Both the position numbers and the translations under genes were made by a program. Under the pieces are notes generated by a model that saw nothing but the letters and a program-made list of their open reading frames with translations, made no database searches and was not told where the DNA came from. Shown here one piece after another: positions 1 through 12,158 of a stretch of DNA of 12,314 nt. This DNA is from Acidobacteriota bacterium (lineage in GTDB: Bacteria > Acidobacteriota > Vicinamibacteria > Vicinamibacterales > Vicinamibacteraceae). Where the stretch lies: contig JAEYZV010000225.1 of the NCBI GenBank assembly GCA_023427865.1, positions 1 to 12,314 of the forward strand. The letters run 5' to 3'. The first letter of the stretch is position 1. Each line of letters starts with the position of its first letter.

Positions 1-821
1 ATGCCGAAGCCCACCGCCAGCTCGGACGCCGTGCCCGCGGCACCGGCGCCGCCGCCTGTCTCGAAGCCCTTCGCCATCTGGTACTTCACGAAGTCGTTCA
101 GGTTGCCGACTGCCGCCATGCTCGAGCGCTTGTCGATGGCCTGCTCCACTTCCTGCGGCACCGAGACGTTCTCGACGACGAAGGATCCGATCTCGATGCC
201 GTACTTGTTCATCGTGACCGGATTGATCAGCGGCAGCAGCGCCTCGCCGAGTTCGCTGTAGCGGGGCGCCCCGGCGAGCACCGGCACCCCGGACGAGGCG
301 AGCGCGGCGCTGAAGACGCTGACGATGCGCGAGCGCATCGTCTCGGCGAACTCGTCGAGGCGGAAGTTGTGATCCGACCCGGCCACTTCGCGCAGGAACA
401 GCTTCGGGTCGCTGACCTTGAAGTCGTAGGTCCCGAAGGCGCGCGCCCGGACGATGCCGAAGTCCTGGTCGCGGAGCATGATGGGGTTGCTGGTGCCCCA
501 CTTGTTGCCGGTGAACAGCCGCGTCGTGACGTAGTAGACGTCGACTTTGAAGGGCGACTCGAAGCCGTACTTCCACGACTTCAGCTTCGTCAGGATGGGG
601 ATGTTCTCGGTGACGAGCGTGTGCTTGCCGGGCCCGAAGGTGTCGCCGAACTCGCCGAGGTAGACGAACTGTGCCACCTGCGACTCGCGCACGATCAGCT
701 GTGCGCCGTTCTTGATGGCCTTGTCGTCATCCGGGAAACGGAACGAAATCGTGTCGCGCGAGTCATCGGTCCATTCGATGACCTCGATCAACTGTCCCTT
801 CAAGAAATCGAAGATCCCCAT
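1..821 (-). CDS. SPFH/band-7 domain protein, YdjI-like (partial, C-terminus outside window)
   Basis: The minus-strand frame opens with ATG at 821-819 and runs without a stop to the window edge, giving 273 residues. The protein begins MGIFDFLKGQLIEVIEW and has no N-terminal membrane segment. It continues with an SPFH-type beta-rich core (about residues 30-215, including VRESQVAQFVYLGEFGDTFGPG and a KVDVYYV strand). A helix follows with ENVSVPQEVEQAIDKRSSM, then a Gly/Ala-rich stretch (GGGAGAAGTASE) where the sequence is cut. This order matches the family often labelled 'virion core protein' or YdjI-like. In homologues a zinc-ribbon often follows the Gly/Ala-rich part, but that part is not visible here. 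Bacillus subtilis YdjI works with PspA at stressed membranes; a similar membrane role here is inference. A GGGAGGA Shine-Dalgarno-like element lies about 11 bases upstream of the start. The gene lies 127 bases downstream of the halogenase-like gene on the same strand, so read-through is possible. Confidence 0.88.
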   Translation of the reverse strand, partial: MGIFDFLKGQLIEVIEWTDDSRDTISFRFPDDDKAIKNGAQLIVRESQVAQFVYLGEFGDTFGPGKHTLVTENIPILTKLKSWKYGFESPFKVDVYYVTTRLFTGNKWGTSNPIMLRDQDFGIVRARAFGTYDFKVSDPKLFLREVAGSDHNFRLDEFAETMRSRIVSVFSAALASSGVPVLAGAPRYSELGEALLPLINPVTMNKYGIEIGSFVVENVSVPQEVEQAIDKRSSMAAVGNLNDFVKYQMAKGFETGGGAGAAGTASELAVGFG

Positions 822-852
822 CGTGTCTGCCGTCCTCCCTGGGTGAGGCGTC

Positions 853-858
853 ATTGTA
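853..858 (-). promoter_or_regulatory. Possible -10 box for the SPFH gene
   Basis: Read on the minus strand this is TACAAT, five of six matches to the sigma-70 -10 consensus. It lies about 31 bases upstream of the SPFH start codon in otherwise very GC-rich DNA. No convincing -35 hexamer sits 16-18 bases upstream, so the call rests on one hexamer. If real, the SPFH gene has its own promoter and does not depend on read-through from the halogenase-like gene. Confidence 0.25.
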
Positions 859-948
859 CAGCCGGGCCGCACCGGGGCGGCCGCGCCTCGGCGTGAACGC
901 CGGGATGCACGATTCCCATCGATGGCGCGCCCGGGGAGCGCGGCCAGC

Positions 949-2538
949 CTACGCCGTGACCGACGCGCGCGGCAGCTGCAGCGCCGTGACGTTGTCGAAG
1001 CCTGCAGCGTCGCGGTCGAGCGTCACGCCGGCGGGCATGCGCATCAACACGTCCGCGAACTGCTCCAGGCGCGCGAAGTTCTCCTCCAGGCGCGCGGTGA
1101 GCTGTTCGTCGGTGAGCGGATCGGCGAGCCCCTGCTGCAAGGCCTTCAGGTACGGCACGTCCATGTAGTTCACGTGCGCGTGCCCATAGCTGTTGGCCGT
1201 GTCGTCCAGGTCCCACTGCCGCAATTTCGCCTGCATCCGCGTGTGCAGGTAGAAGAACCGGGTCAGCAGCGGATCACGCTGCTGCATGTAGTCGAGGTCG
1301 CGATACTTGCGGTGGAAGTACAACAGCGCGGAGATCGCCCAGTAGCAGGCGTTGTCCCATCCGACCTTCACGCTCATCACCTGCGCGTTGCCCATGATCG
1401 GGTACTGCCCGTCATAGAGCTTCAGGAACGCCGCGTAGAGCCGCAGGTACATGCGGCTGAAGTACGCCGCGTGCGCCGCGATGTCCTCGCCACGCCGCTC
1501 GCGGCCGATCAGTTCCGAGACGAGATCGTTGCCGATCGCGATGAAGTCCGATCCCGGGGAGTAGAACGGGTCGGTGAACACGCCGGCTTCGCCGATCAGC
1601 GCCCAGCGATCGGCCGAGTACATCTGCGTGCACGCGTGGGCGAAATGGTGCAGCCCGAGGAAGTCGTCGAGTTGTGCGCGATGGTCCTCGAGGTAGGCCG
1701 CGCACTGCGGCTCGAACCGGTGCAGCCACTGCATGGCCCGGTCGAACCGGTTCATCGTCGCGTACGGATGGAGGTCCGCGTCCACGACGATGCCGATGCT
1801 GTGGCTGTCGGAGGCGAGCGGGATCAGCCAGGTCCAGTAGCCGCGGCCCATCAGGTGCACGGTGCTGAGCCAGCGTTCGCCACTCGGGACGCGCGACGTC
1901 CATGACGGTCCGCTCGCCCAGTCGTCGATCCTGATGCGAGTCTGCATCCGGAACCAGACGGCGTTGGCCTTGTGTGTCGCCGGGCGCGTGAGCCCCAGCT
2001 TCCGGCGCAGCAACCCGTGACGGCCGGTGCCGTCCACGACCCAGCGGCCGCGGAAGGCATGCACCCGCCCGTCGACCTCGATGTCGACGCGGTGGTAAGG
2101 GTCGCCGAACTCGACCCCCTTCACCTTCACGCCGTCGAAGACGTCCACACCGCGCTCCCGGTTCTGCTCGAGCAGGAAGTTCTCGAGCCGACCGCGATCG
2201 AGCTGGAACGACGGCACCTTCGGGAAGTCGCGTGGTCCGGCCTCGACCCGCGTGGCCACGTCGCTGTTGCGGTTCTCGGTGAAGAAGTACCGCAGCCCGA
2301 GCTTGGGGAGCTGCCGGGCCGCGAGATGGTCCTGCAGTCCGAGCACGCTGGAGAAGTAGTGCGCCGCGATCTCCACGCTGGATTCGCCGACCTTGTGCGC
2401 GGCTTCCGGCACCGGGTGCACCATCTTCTCGACGACCAGGATCCGGATGTCCGGCTGCTCCTGGCGAAGCTGGCGGGCGAGGCAGAGGCCCGCGAGGCCC
2501 CCACCGGTGATGATGACGTCGTAGATGGTGTGGGGCAT
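949..2538 (-). CDS. FAD-dependent oxidoreductase of the flavin-dependent (tryptophan) halogenase superfamily
   Basis: This gene encodes 529 residues, in the usual size range for flavin-dependent halogenases. Visible motifs, numbered from the ATG at 2538: an FAD-binding GGGLAG at 12-17 after a beta strand (YDVIIT), VGES at 50-53, and a PKLGLRYFF segment whose lysine is residue 79. That matches in place and context the catalytic Lys79 of PrnA/RebH. The halogenase signature WTWLIP is at 235-240, and FTDPFYSPGSDF at 321-332 corresponds to the FxxPxxSxG motif. The loop is atypical: Tyr326 and Pro328 stand where PrnA has Glu346 and Thr348. The enzyme could therefore be a halogenase of another type or a related monooxygenase; the substrate is unknown. 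No flavin reductase is encoded in the window. The start was chosen because it places GGGLAG near the N-terminus; a GTG at 2592 would add 18 residues with no family support. The TAG stop is at 951-949. The gene is divergent from the TonB receptor. Confidence 0.85.
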   Translation of the reverse strand: MPHTIYDVIITGGGLAGLCLARQLRQEQPDIRILVVEKMVHPVPEAAHKVGESSVEIAAHYFSSVLGLQDHLAARQLPKLGLRYFFTENRNSDVATRVEAGPRDFPKVPSFQLDRGRLENFLLEQNRERGVDVFDGVKVKGVEFGDPYHRVDIEVDGRVHAFRGRWVVDGTGRHGLLRRKLGLTRPATHKANAVWFRMQTRIRIDDWASGPSWTSRVPSGERWLSTVHLMGRGYWTWLIPLASDSHSIGIVVDADLHPYATMNRFDRAMQWLHRFEPQCAAYLEDHRAQLDDFLGLHHFAHACTQMYSADRWALIGEAGVFTDPFYSPGSDFIAIGNDLVSELIGRERRGEDIAAHAAYFSRMYLRLYAAFLKLYDGQYPIMGNAQVMSVKVGWDNACYWAISALLYFHRKYRDLDYMQQRDPLLTRFFYLHTRMQAKLRQWDLDDTANSYGHAHVNYMDVPYLKALQQGLADPLTDEQLTARLEENFARLEQFADVLMRMPAGVTLDRDAAGFDNVTALQLPRASVTA

Positions 2539-2696
2539 GCCGTTGACGGACCGCCCCCTAGGGTAAAGCAAGGTCCGGCGGGCAACCACCACCGCTCCGC
2601 CCGCCTGCGCTCAGGATTCCGAAAAAAGTGCGCGCTTTTGGCCCTGTGATGAAAGCCTGTGGCCCGCGACGCCGGCGATCACGAACACATCACGGC

Positions 2697-2706
2697 ATGA
2701 CGTCAT
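2697..2706. promoter_or_regulatory. Perfect 10-bp palindrome ATGACGTCAT, possible operator
   Basis: ATGACGTCAT reads the same on both strands. It lies in the AT-rich island between two divergent genes, 220-229 bases before the receptor start. A second perfect 10-bp palindrome is centred 29 bases to the right. A dimeric regulator could bind here, but no regulator gene is in the window and the role is inferred from symmetry and location only. Confidence 0.3.
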
Positions 2707-2708
2707 AA

Positions 2709-2744
2709 ACCAAAAAAATGTGGTTCTGGATCCAGTTTTTTGGT
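2709..2744. repeat. Inverted repeat with A/T-run arms enclosing the palindrome CTGGATCCAG
   Basis: The arms are ACCAAAAAA (2709-2717) and TTTTTTGGT (2736-2744), perfect reverse complements of nine bases. Between them sits CTGGATCCAG (2726-2735), itself a perfect palindrome, and AACCA (2708-2712) can alternatively pair with TGGTT (2721-2725). No gene ends here, so a terminator role is unlikely. A protein-binding site, or a curved A-tract element in the divergent promoter, is more plausible. Confidence 0.4.
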
Positions 2745-2847
2745 GCTGGCCCACCCATCTCTGGCGTTGAGTCTGCAGGACCTCCGGTAACGCCGCCTCG
2801 TCCCGAACGGCATCCATCTTGCCCCTCCAAGCGCATCCGAGGCAATG

Positions 2848-2896
2848 GACACGGGGCAATTCCCGGTGTCAGGAGCCCGCGCGGCTCGGGTGAGCC
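2848..2896 (+). other. Possible structured 5' leader of the TonB receptor mRNA
   Basis: Two hairpin elements precede the receptor start. The first pairs GACACGGGG (2848-2856) with CCCGGTGTC (2862-2870), eight of nine positions, around a five-base loop. The second is a set of three arms: GAGCC (2873-2877), GGCTC (2883-2887) and GAGCC (2892-2896). The middle arm can pair with either neighbour but not both. This is not a riboswitch I recognise, and short stems arise by chance in GC-rich DNA. Confidence 0.2.
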
Positions 2897-2925
2897 GTTT
2901 GCGCCATTTCCGCAGAGAACAACAC

Positions 2926-5907
2926 ATGAAGATTCTGAGACTCCTTGCTGCCCTGCTGTGCCTCGCGACGGCCACCCCGGCCATCGCGCAGGTGGCGGGC
3001 GTCGGCACGATCGAGGTGCTCGTCACCGACAGCGGCGGCCTGGCCGTCCCTGGGGCGACGGTCACCGCGACCGCTCCCGACGTCACAACCAACCGTACGG
3101 CCGTCAGTGACTCCGAAGGGCGGGCGCTGCTCGTCGGCCTCGAGCCCTCGGCGTCCTATGTCGTGGTCACCGAGCTCACCGGCTTCCAGACCACCCGTAA
3201 CGAGAACGTGCTCGTCCGGTCAGGGCAGACCGCCAGCGTGCGCGTCACGCTGAGCGTCGGCGGCGTTACCGAGACCGTGCAGGTGGTGAGCGAGTCGCCG
3301 ATCGTCGACGTGAAGAGCGCGGTGACCGGTACCGACATCACGCTGCGGATGACCGAGTCGCTCCCGACAGGCCGCTCGTACCAGAGCTACCTGCAGTTCG
3401 TGCCCAGCGTGTTCCCCACCAACGACCCGATGGGCGGCGGCAACCCGGCGGCGCGCGGCGGCATGAATTACAGCGACATCGGCGGCGACCTCGGCACGTC
3501 GAGCGACAACTTCTACTACTTCAACGGCATCAACGTCACCGACCCGGTGTCGGGCACGTTCGGCGCCAACCTGAACACCGAGATCATCCAGGAGCAGAAG
3601 GTTCTCACCGGCGGCATCCCCGCCGAGTACGCCGGCACGGCGGGCCTGATCTCGAACGTGATCACCAAGTCTGGCAGCAACCGCTTCTCCGGTACGGCCA
3701 ACTACTACTTCCAGAATCAGAAGCTGGTGGGCGAGAACGACAACGCCCCGAGCGACGAGTTCTCCACCTACGACACCGCAGTGACGTTCGGTGGCCCGAT
3801 CATGACCAACCGCGCCTGGTTCTTCGGCAGCTACCGGCAGGTGCACCGCGAGGACGACGTGACGGCGCAGGACACGCAGCAGTTCCTGCGCACGGTGGAA
3901 CGGACCGACAAGCAGGGGTACGCCAAAGTCACCTGGACGCCGTCGTCGAACGACACGCTCGGCTTCACGTTCCTCAACGACCCGACCGACATCACCGGCC
4001 AGACGGCGCGCACCACGCTCAACACGCGCGATTTCTCGCGTGAGCAGGGCGGCAACAACTACCAGGGCACGTACTCGCGGGTGATGGGCAACCTGCTCAT
4101 CGAAGGCGCGTACAACTACCACCAGGCCGACCTCTCGAACTTCTCGGCAATCAACGCCGTGTCCAACACCGTCGTCTTCCGTGGCGGCGACGTCCGCACG
4201 CTCGCCGACGAGCAGCTCGGCGGCTACGGACAGACGCTCGTCAACGAGCGCAACACCCGTGGCGCACGCGGCACCGCGCAGTACGTGTTCGGTCGCCACA
4301 TGATCAAGGGCGGCGTCGAGTGGTCGCTGAACGAGAACTTCCGCAACAACCTGCTCGTCGACAACGCGACCTACACGTCGCTGGCCGGTCACCTGGCGGG
4401 CACGACCGCTGCGCAGATCGCCGCCGGCGGTTTCTCGAGCCGCACGTTCATCAGCACCAACGCCAGCGACTTCGGCGGCCTGATCAACGGCATCAACGCC
4501 AGCCCCAACCGCGGGCAGTTCTACGCGCTCTACGACGTCAACGGTGACGGCACGATCACCTCGGCCGAGCGCGGCCAGCGGCTCCAGTTCGGCAGCACGG
4601 CGGGCAACCCGCACGGCGCCGTGAACTACACCCGCACCTTCCAGTCGCAGGACGGCCCGCAGCTCACGCAGTCCAAGGGCTGGACGCTCTTTGCGCAGGA
4701 CCAGTTCTCGGTCGGCCGCCTGACGTTCAACCTCGGCCTCCGTGCGGAGCGCTGGGCGCACTACGCGACCACGGGCGAGAACATCTTCACGTTCGACTGG
4801 GCGGTGGCGCCGCGCCTCAGCGCCAGCTACGACCTGCTCGGTGACGGCCGCCAGAAGGTGTTCGGCTACTACGGCCGCTACTACGATCCCATCCGCAACA
4901 ACATGACCAACTTCGCGGGCACGCTCACGGGCGCCATCCGCGAGGAGCAGGTGTACATCAACAACCAGTGGCTCACCTACCGCGTGCGCGGCGGCCCGGT
5001 GCAGCAGGATGCGTTCTTCGCGCCGACGACCAAGACGCCCTACACCGACGACATCATGGTCGGCTACGAAGCGGACCTCGGCCGCAACCTGAGCTTCGCG
5101 GCCAACTACACGAACCGCCGGACGCGCGACATCCTCGAGGACTACGACCTGTCGCTGTACGCGTATGCGACCGACGGCAGCCAGGCCTACGGCGACATCG
5201 ATGCCGCCAACTCGCTCTGGCTCGGCCTCGACTACTTCGGCTACGCGCAGAACCCGGGCTCGAACTTCGTGATCGCCACCCTCGAAGGCGGCAAGCGCGA
5301 CTACAAGGGCCTCGAGCTCACGCTCCGCAAGCGCTACAGCGACCGCTGGCAGGCGCTCGTTTCCTACACGTACAGCGACGCGATGGGCAACACGAACTCG
5401 GACTCCAACGCCGACTTCCAGGGCGACGTGCTGTTCCTGGATCCGCGTGCGCCGTTCCAGTGGGGGCGCCAGCCGGGCAGCATCCCGCACCTGTTCAAGG
5501 CGGCCGGTTCGTACACGTTCCCGTTCGACCTCGAGATCGGCGGCGGCTACCGCTGGAACTCGGGCACCATCGCCAGCCGCACGTTCCTGGCGTCGAGCCG
5601 TAACCTGCCGGTGCAGGACCCCGACGGCTACATCTACGGCGGCGCCTTCGACCACTGGCTGCGGCCCGACGCCGTCGGCTCGCTCCAGAACCCGTCGTGG
5701 GGGCAGCTCGACCTCCGCGTGGCGTACCGCCGCACGGAGACCCGGTTCAAGCCCGAGTTCTTCCTCGATATCTTCAACGTCACCGACAACCAGGGCGCGA
5801 TGCGCCAGCAGGACCTCGAAGCCGGCCGCGGTGGCATCAGCTTCGGCGAGGACCTGAACTGGGTGGCGCCGCGGCGTCTCTACCTCGGCGTCCGACTCGG
5901 CTTCTAG
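2926..5907 (+). CDS. Oar-like TonB-dependent outer-membrane receptor with N-terminal carboxypeptidase-regulatory-like domain
   Basis: This gene encodes 993 residues, a usual length for this family. The chosen ATG at 2926 starts a clear Sec signal peptide (MKILRLLAALLCLATATPAIA, cleavage likely after residue 21). The upstream in-frame ATG at 2845 would put 27 unrelated residues before it. Residues about 24-105 form a CarboxypepD_reg-like beta sandwich (GTIEVLVTDSGGLAVPGATVTA). A TonB-box-like ETVQVV follows at 116-121. The plug spans about 120-260 and includes NVITKSGSNRFSG at 244 onward. The remainder is a beta-barrel ending FFLDIFNVTDNQ and finally YLGVRLGF, with the C-terminal Phe typical of outer-membrane proteins. 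A canonical EF-hand loop sits at residues 537-548. The protein imports, or binds and passes on, some ligand at the outer membrane using TonB energy. The ligand cannot be told from sequence, and no SusD-like partner is present. The gene is divergent from the halogenase-like gene, and an intrinsic terminator follows it. Confidence 0.93.
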   Translation: MKILRLLAALLCLATATPAIAQVAGVGTIEVLVTDSGGLAVPGATVTATAPDVTTNRTAVSDSEGRALLVGLEPSASYVVVTELTGFQTTRNENVLVRSGQTASVRVTLSVGGVTETVQVVSESPIVDVKSAVTGTDITLRMTESLPTGRSYQSYLQFVPSVFPTNDPMGGGNPAARGGMNYSDIGGDLGTSSDNFYYFNGINVTDPVSGTFGANLNTEIIQEQKVLTGGIPAEYAGTAGLISNVITKSGSNRFSGTANYYFQNQKLVGENDNAPSDEFSTYDTAVTFGGPIMTNRAWFFGSYRQVHREDDVTAQDTQQFLRTVERTDKQGYAKVTWTPSSNDTLGFTFLNDPTDITGQTARTTLNTRDFSREQGGNNYQGTYSRVMGNLLIEGAYNYHQADLSNFSAINAVSNTVVFRGGDVRTLADEQLGGYGQTLVNERNTRGARGTAQYVFGRHMIKGGVEWSLNENFRNNLLVDNATYTSLAGHLAGTTAAQIAAGGFSSRTFISTNASDFGGLINGINASPNRGQFYALYDVNGDGTITSAERGQRLQFGSTAGNPHGAVNYTRTFQSQDGPQLTQSKGWTLFAQDQFSVGRLTFNLGLRAERWAHYATTGENIFTFDWAVAPRLSASYDLLGDGRQKVFGYYGRYYDPIRNNMTNFAGTLTGAIREEQVYINNQWLTYRVRGGPVQQDAFFAPTTKTPYTDDIMVGYEADLGRNLSFAANYTNRRTRDILEDYDLSLYAYATDGSQAYGDIDAANSLWLGLDYFGYAQNPGSNFVIATLEGGKRDYKGLELTLRKRYSDRWQALVSYTYSDAMGNTNSDSNADFQGDVLFLDPRAPFQWGRQPGSIPHLFKAAGSYTFPFDLEIGGGYRWNSGTIASRTFLASSRNLPVQDPDGYIYGGAFDHWLRPDAVGSLQNPSWGQLDLRVAYRRTETRFKPEFFLDIFNVTDNQGAMRQQDLEAGRGGISFGEDLNWVAPRRLYLGVRLGF
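4534..4569 (+). other. EF-hand-type calcium-binding loop within the receptor barrel
   Basis: The codons specify DVNGDGTITSAE, receptor residues 537-548. This fits the 12-position EF-hand loop: Asp at 1, Asn at 3, Asp at 5, Gly at 6, Ile at 8 and Glu at 12. The fit is exact at every ligand position. It lies in a stretch between barrel strands, rich in Gly, Asn and Ser, so it is probably in an extracellular loop. Calcium binding is inferred from the motif alone, and the flanking helices of a true EF-hand pair are not evident. Confidence 0.6.
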
Positions 5908-5931
5908 TCCGCCGACGTCAGGCAGTCACGA

Positions 5932-5971
5932 ACACGGGCAGGGCCGAGAGGTCCTGCCCGTGTCTTGTTTT
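5932..5971 (+). terminator. Strong rho-independent terminator after the TonB receptor
   Basis: Bases 5932-5945 pair with 5950-5963 to give a 14-bp stem. The outer 11 bp are perfect (ACACGGGCAGG with CCTGCCCGTGT), and the stem contains one G-U pair. It closes on a GAGA loop of the GNRA type and is followed directly by CTTGTTTT. The structure begins 25 bases after the receptor stop codon. It separates the receptor transcript from gltBD. Confidence 0.88.
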
Positions 5972-6013
5972 CCGACGCTCCCCGCATTCTATCCATGAGT
6001 GAAACGCATGCTT

Positions 6014-6033
6014 CAGTGAGCTGGCATACACTG
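6014..6033. promoter_or_regulatory. Weak dyad upstream of gltB, possible operator/promoter
   Basis: CAGTG (6014-6018) and CACTG (6029-6033) form an inverted repeat spaced by ten bases, about one helical turn. The right arm overlaps a TACACT hexamer (6027-6032) that resembles a -10 box. No good -35 was found. The promoter of gltBD should lie in 5972-6099, after the terminator, and this is the most suggestive element there. Confidence 0.2.
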
Positions 6034-6099
6034 CCTGCACGCTGAGTCCCTGGCGGGTCGTGTCCCCGACGGAGTTCTCGCTCGGCGCTGGTGCCCCCA

Positions 6100-10730
<4,631 letters not shown>

Positions 10731-10731
<1 letters not shown>

Positions 10732-12158
10732 TGGGCAAGCCGACGGGATTCCTCGAGCTCACGCGGCAGACGCCGACACGTCGCCCGGTCGCCGAGCGCG
10801 TGAACGACTGGCAGGAGGTGTACCAGCCGTTCCCGGTCGAGGCGTTGCGCGGGCAGGCGAGCCGCTGCATGGACTGCGGCATCCCGTTCTGCCACCAGGG
10901 ATGTCCGCTCGGGAACCTGATTCCCGACTGGAACGACCTGATCTACCGCGACCGGTGGAAGGAAGCGTCGGCGCGCCTGCACGCCACCAACAACTTCCCC
11001 GAGTTCACGGGCCGGTTGTGCCCGGCGCCGTGCGAGGCCGCGTGCGTGCTCGGCATCAATGACCTGCCCGTGACCATCAAGCAGGTCGAGGTGTCGATCG
11101 TCGACCACGCGTTCGAGCAGGGCTGGGTGCTGCCCGAGGTCCCGGCGCAACGTACAGGCAAGCGGGTGGCCGTCGTCGGCTCCGGGCCCGCGGGGCTTGC
11201 GGCCGCGCAGCAGCTGGCGCGCCAGGGACACGACGTGGTGCTGTTCGAGCGTGCCGACCGCATCGGCGGGCTGCTCCGCTACGGCATCCCCGATTTCAAG
11301 ATGCATCGCCGCCTCATCGACCGTCGCCTCGAGCAGATGTCGGCCGAAGGTGTCGAGTTCCGCCCCGGCGTGGACGTGGGCGGCAGCCTCACGGGTGACC
11401 AGCTGAAGAAGGAGTTCGACGCCATCTGCCTTGCCGTCGGCGCGACGCAGGCGCGCACGCTGCCGGTGCCGGGAGCTGACCTGCAGGGCGTGCACCTGGC
11501 GATGACGTACCTCGAGCGGCAGAACCGGATGATTGCCGGCGACGACCTGCTCGACGACGCGACGCTCGACGCAAAAGGCAAGAGGGTCATCATCCTCGGC
11601 GGCGGTGACACCGGCGCCGACTGCCTGGGGACTGCGCACCGGCAACGTGCCGCGAACGTGAAGCAGTTCGAGATCGCCGCGCGCCCGCCCGACAGCCGCA
11701 GCCCTGCCGACCCGTGGCCGCAGTGGCCGAACATCTACCGCGTCTCGGCGGCCCACGAAGAGGGCGGCACGCGCGAGTACGCCATCATGACCACGAAGCT
11801 GGAAGGCGAGGACGGCGTCCTGAAGCGCCTGCACGGTGTGCGCGTCGAGATGATCCAGAAGGACGGCCGCCTGTCGTTCGAGCCGGTGCCGGGCACCGAG
11901 TTCGTCGAGGACGTGGACCTGCTGCTGCTGGCAATGGGCTTCACCGGCCCGGAGCCGCTGCCGATCTTCTCGCAGCTGGGCGTCGAGTGCGACGCGGCTG
12001 GTCGCGTCAAGGCCGATCCCGCGACGCGTCAGACGACGGCGCCGGGTGTCTTCGTCGCCGGCGACGCCCGCCGCGGCGCCTCGCTCATCGTCTGGGCGAT
12101 CGCGGAAGGACGCCAGGCCGCGGAGCAGATTGGGAAGTACCTGGAAGGGCAGCCGTAA
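10731..12158 (+). CDS. gltD: Glutamate synthase (NADPH) small/beta subunit
   Basis: The 475-residue protein passes electrons from NADPH through FAD and iron-sulfur clusters to the FMN of GltB. The N-terminal cluster-binding domain shows Cys46, Cys49, Cys54 and Cys58 (CMDCGIPFCHQGC), and Cys97, Cys101 and Cys105 (CPAPCEAAC). The FAD Rossmann motif VVGSGPAG covers residues 148-155, with GLLRYGIPDFKM beyond it. The NADPH-binding motif LGGGDTGADC is at 289-298. The C-terminal FAD contact VFVAGDARRGASLIVWAIAEGR is intact. The length equals the usual bacterial GltD. The ATG shares its first base with the last base of the gltB stop (TAATG). AGGGAG lies about ten bases upstream inside gltB, so translation is very likely coupled and the subunits are made together. 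Confidence 0.97.

Larger units (their letters stand above)
2539..2925. promoter_or_regulatory. Divergent intergenic/regulatory region between the halogenase-like gene and the TonB receptor
   Basis: This 387-base stretch contains no credible gene and must carry the promoters for both flanking genes. Its middle (about 2611-2745) is AT-rich against the GC-rich surroundings, with several symmetric sequences described separately. An additional small dyad, AAAAG (2624-2628) with CTTTT (2635-2639), is present. The part closest to the receptor (2845-2925) is GC-rich and can form short hairpins, so it looks like a transcribed leader. I found no pair of -35/-10 hexamers good enough to place a transcription start for either gene. 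Confidence 0.55.

Noticed and set aside
922..1905. Plus-strand open frame of 327 codons
   Set aside because: It lies opposite the halogenase-like gene, whose WTWLIP and FTDPFYSPG motifs are on the minus strand. Its composition is that of a shadow frame.
2926..2990. Lipoprotein signal at Cys12 of the receptor
   Set aside because: The residues before the cysteine (ALLC) do not fit a lipobox, and a normal signal-peptidase I site (AIA before Gln22) follows.
3220..5655. An 811-codon open frame on the minus strand
   Set aside because: It is antisense to the TonB receptor, which has a signal peptide, domains and motifs throughout. The antisense product is a low-complexity Val/Ala/Arg/Glu-rich string typical of the mirror frame of GC-rich genes.
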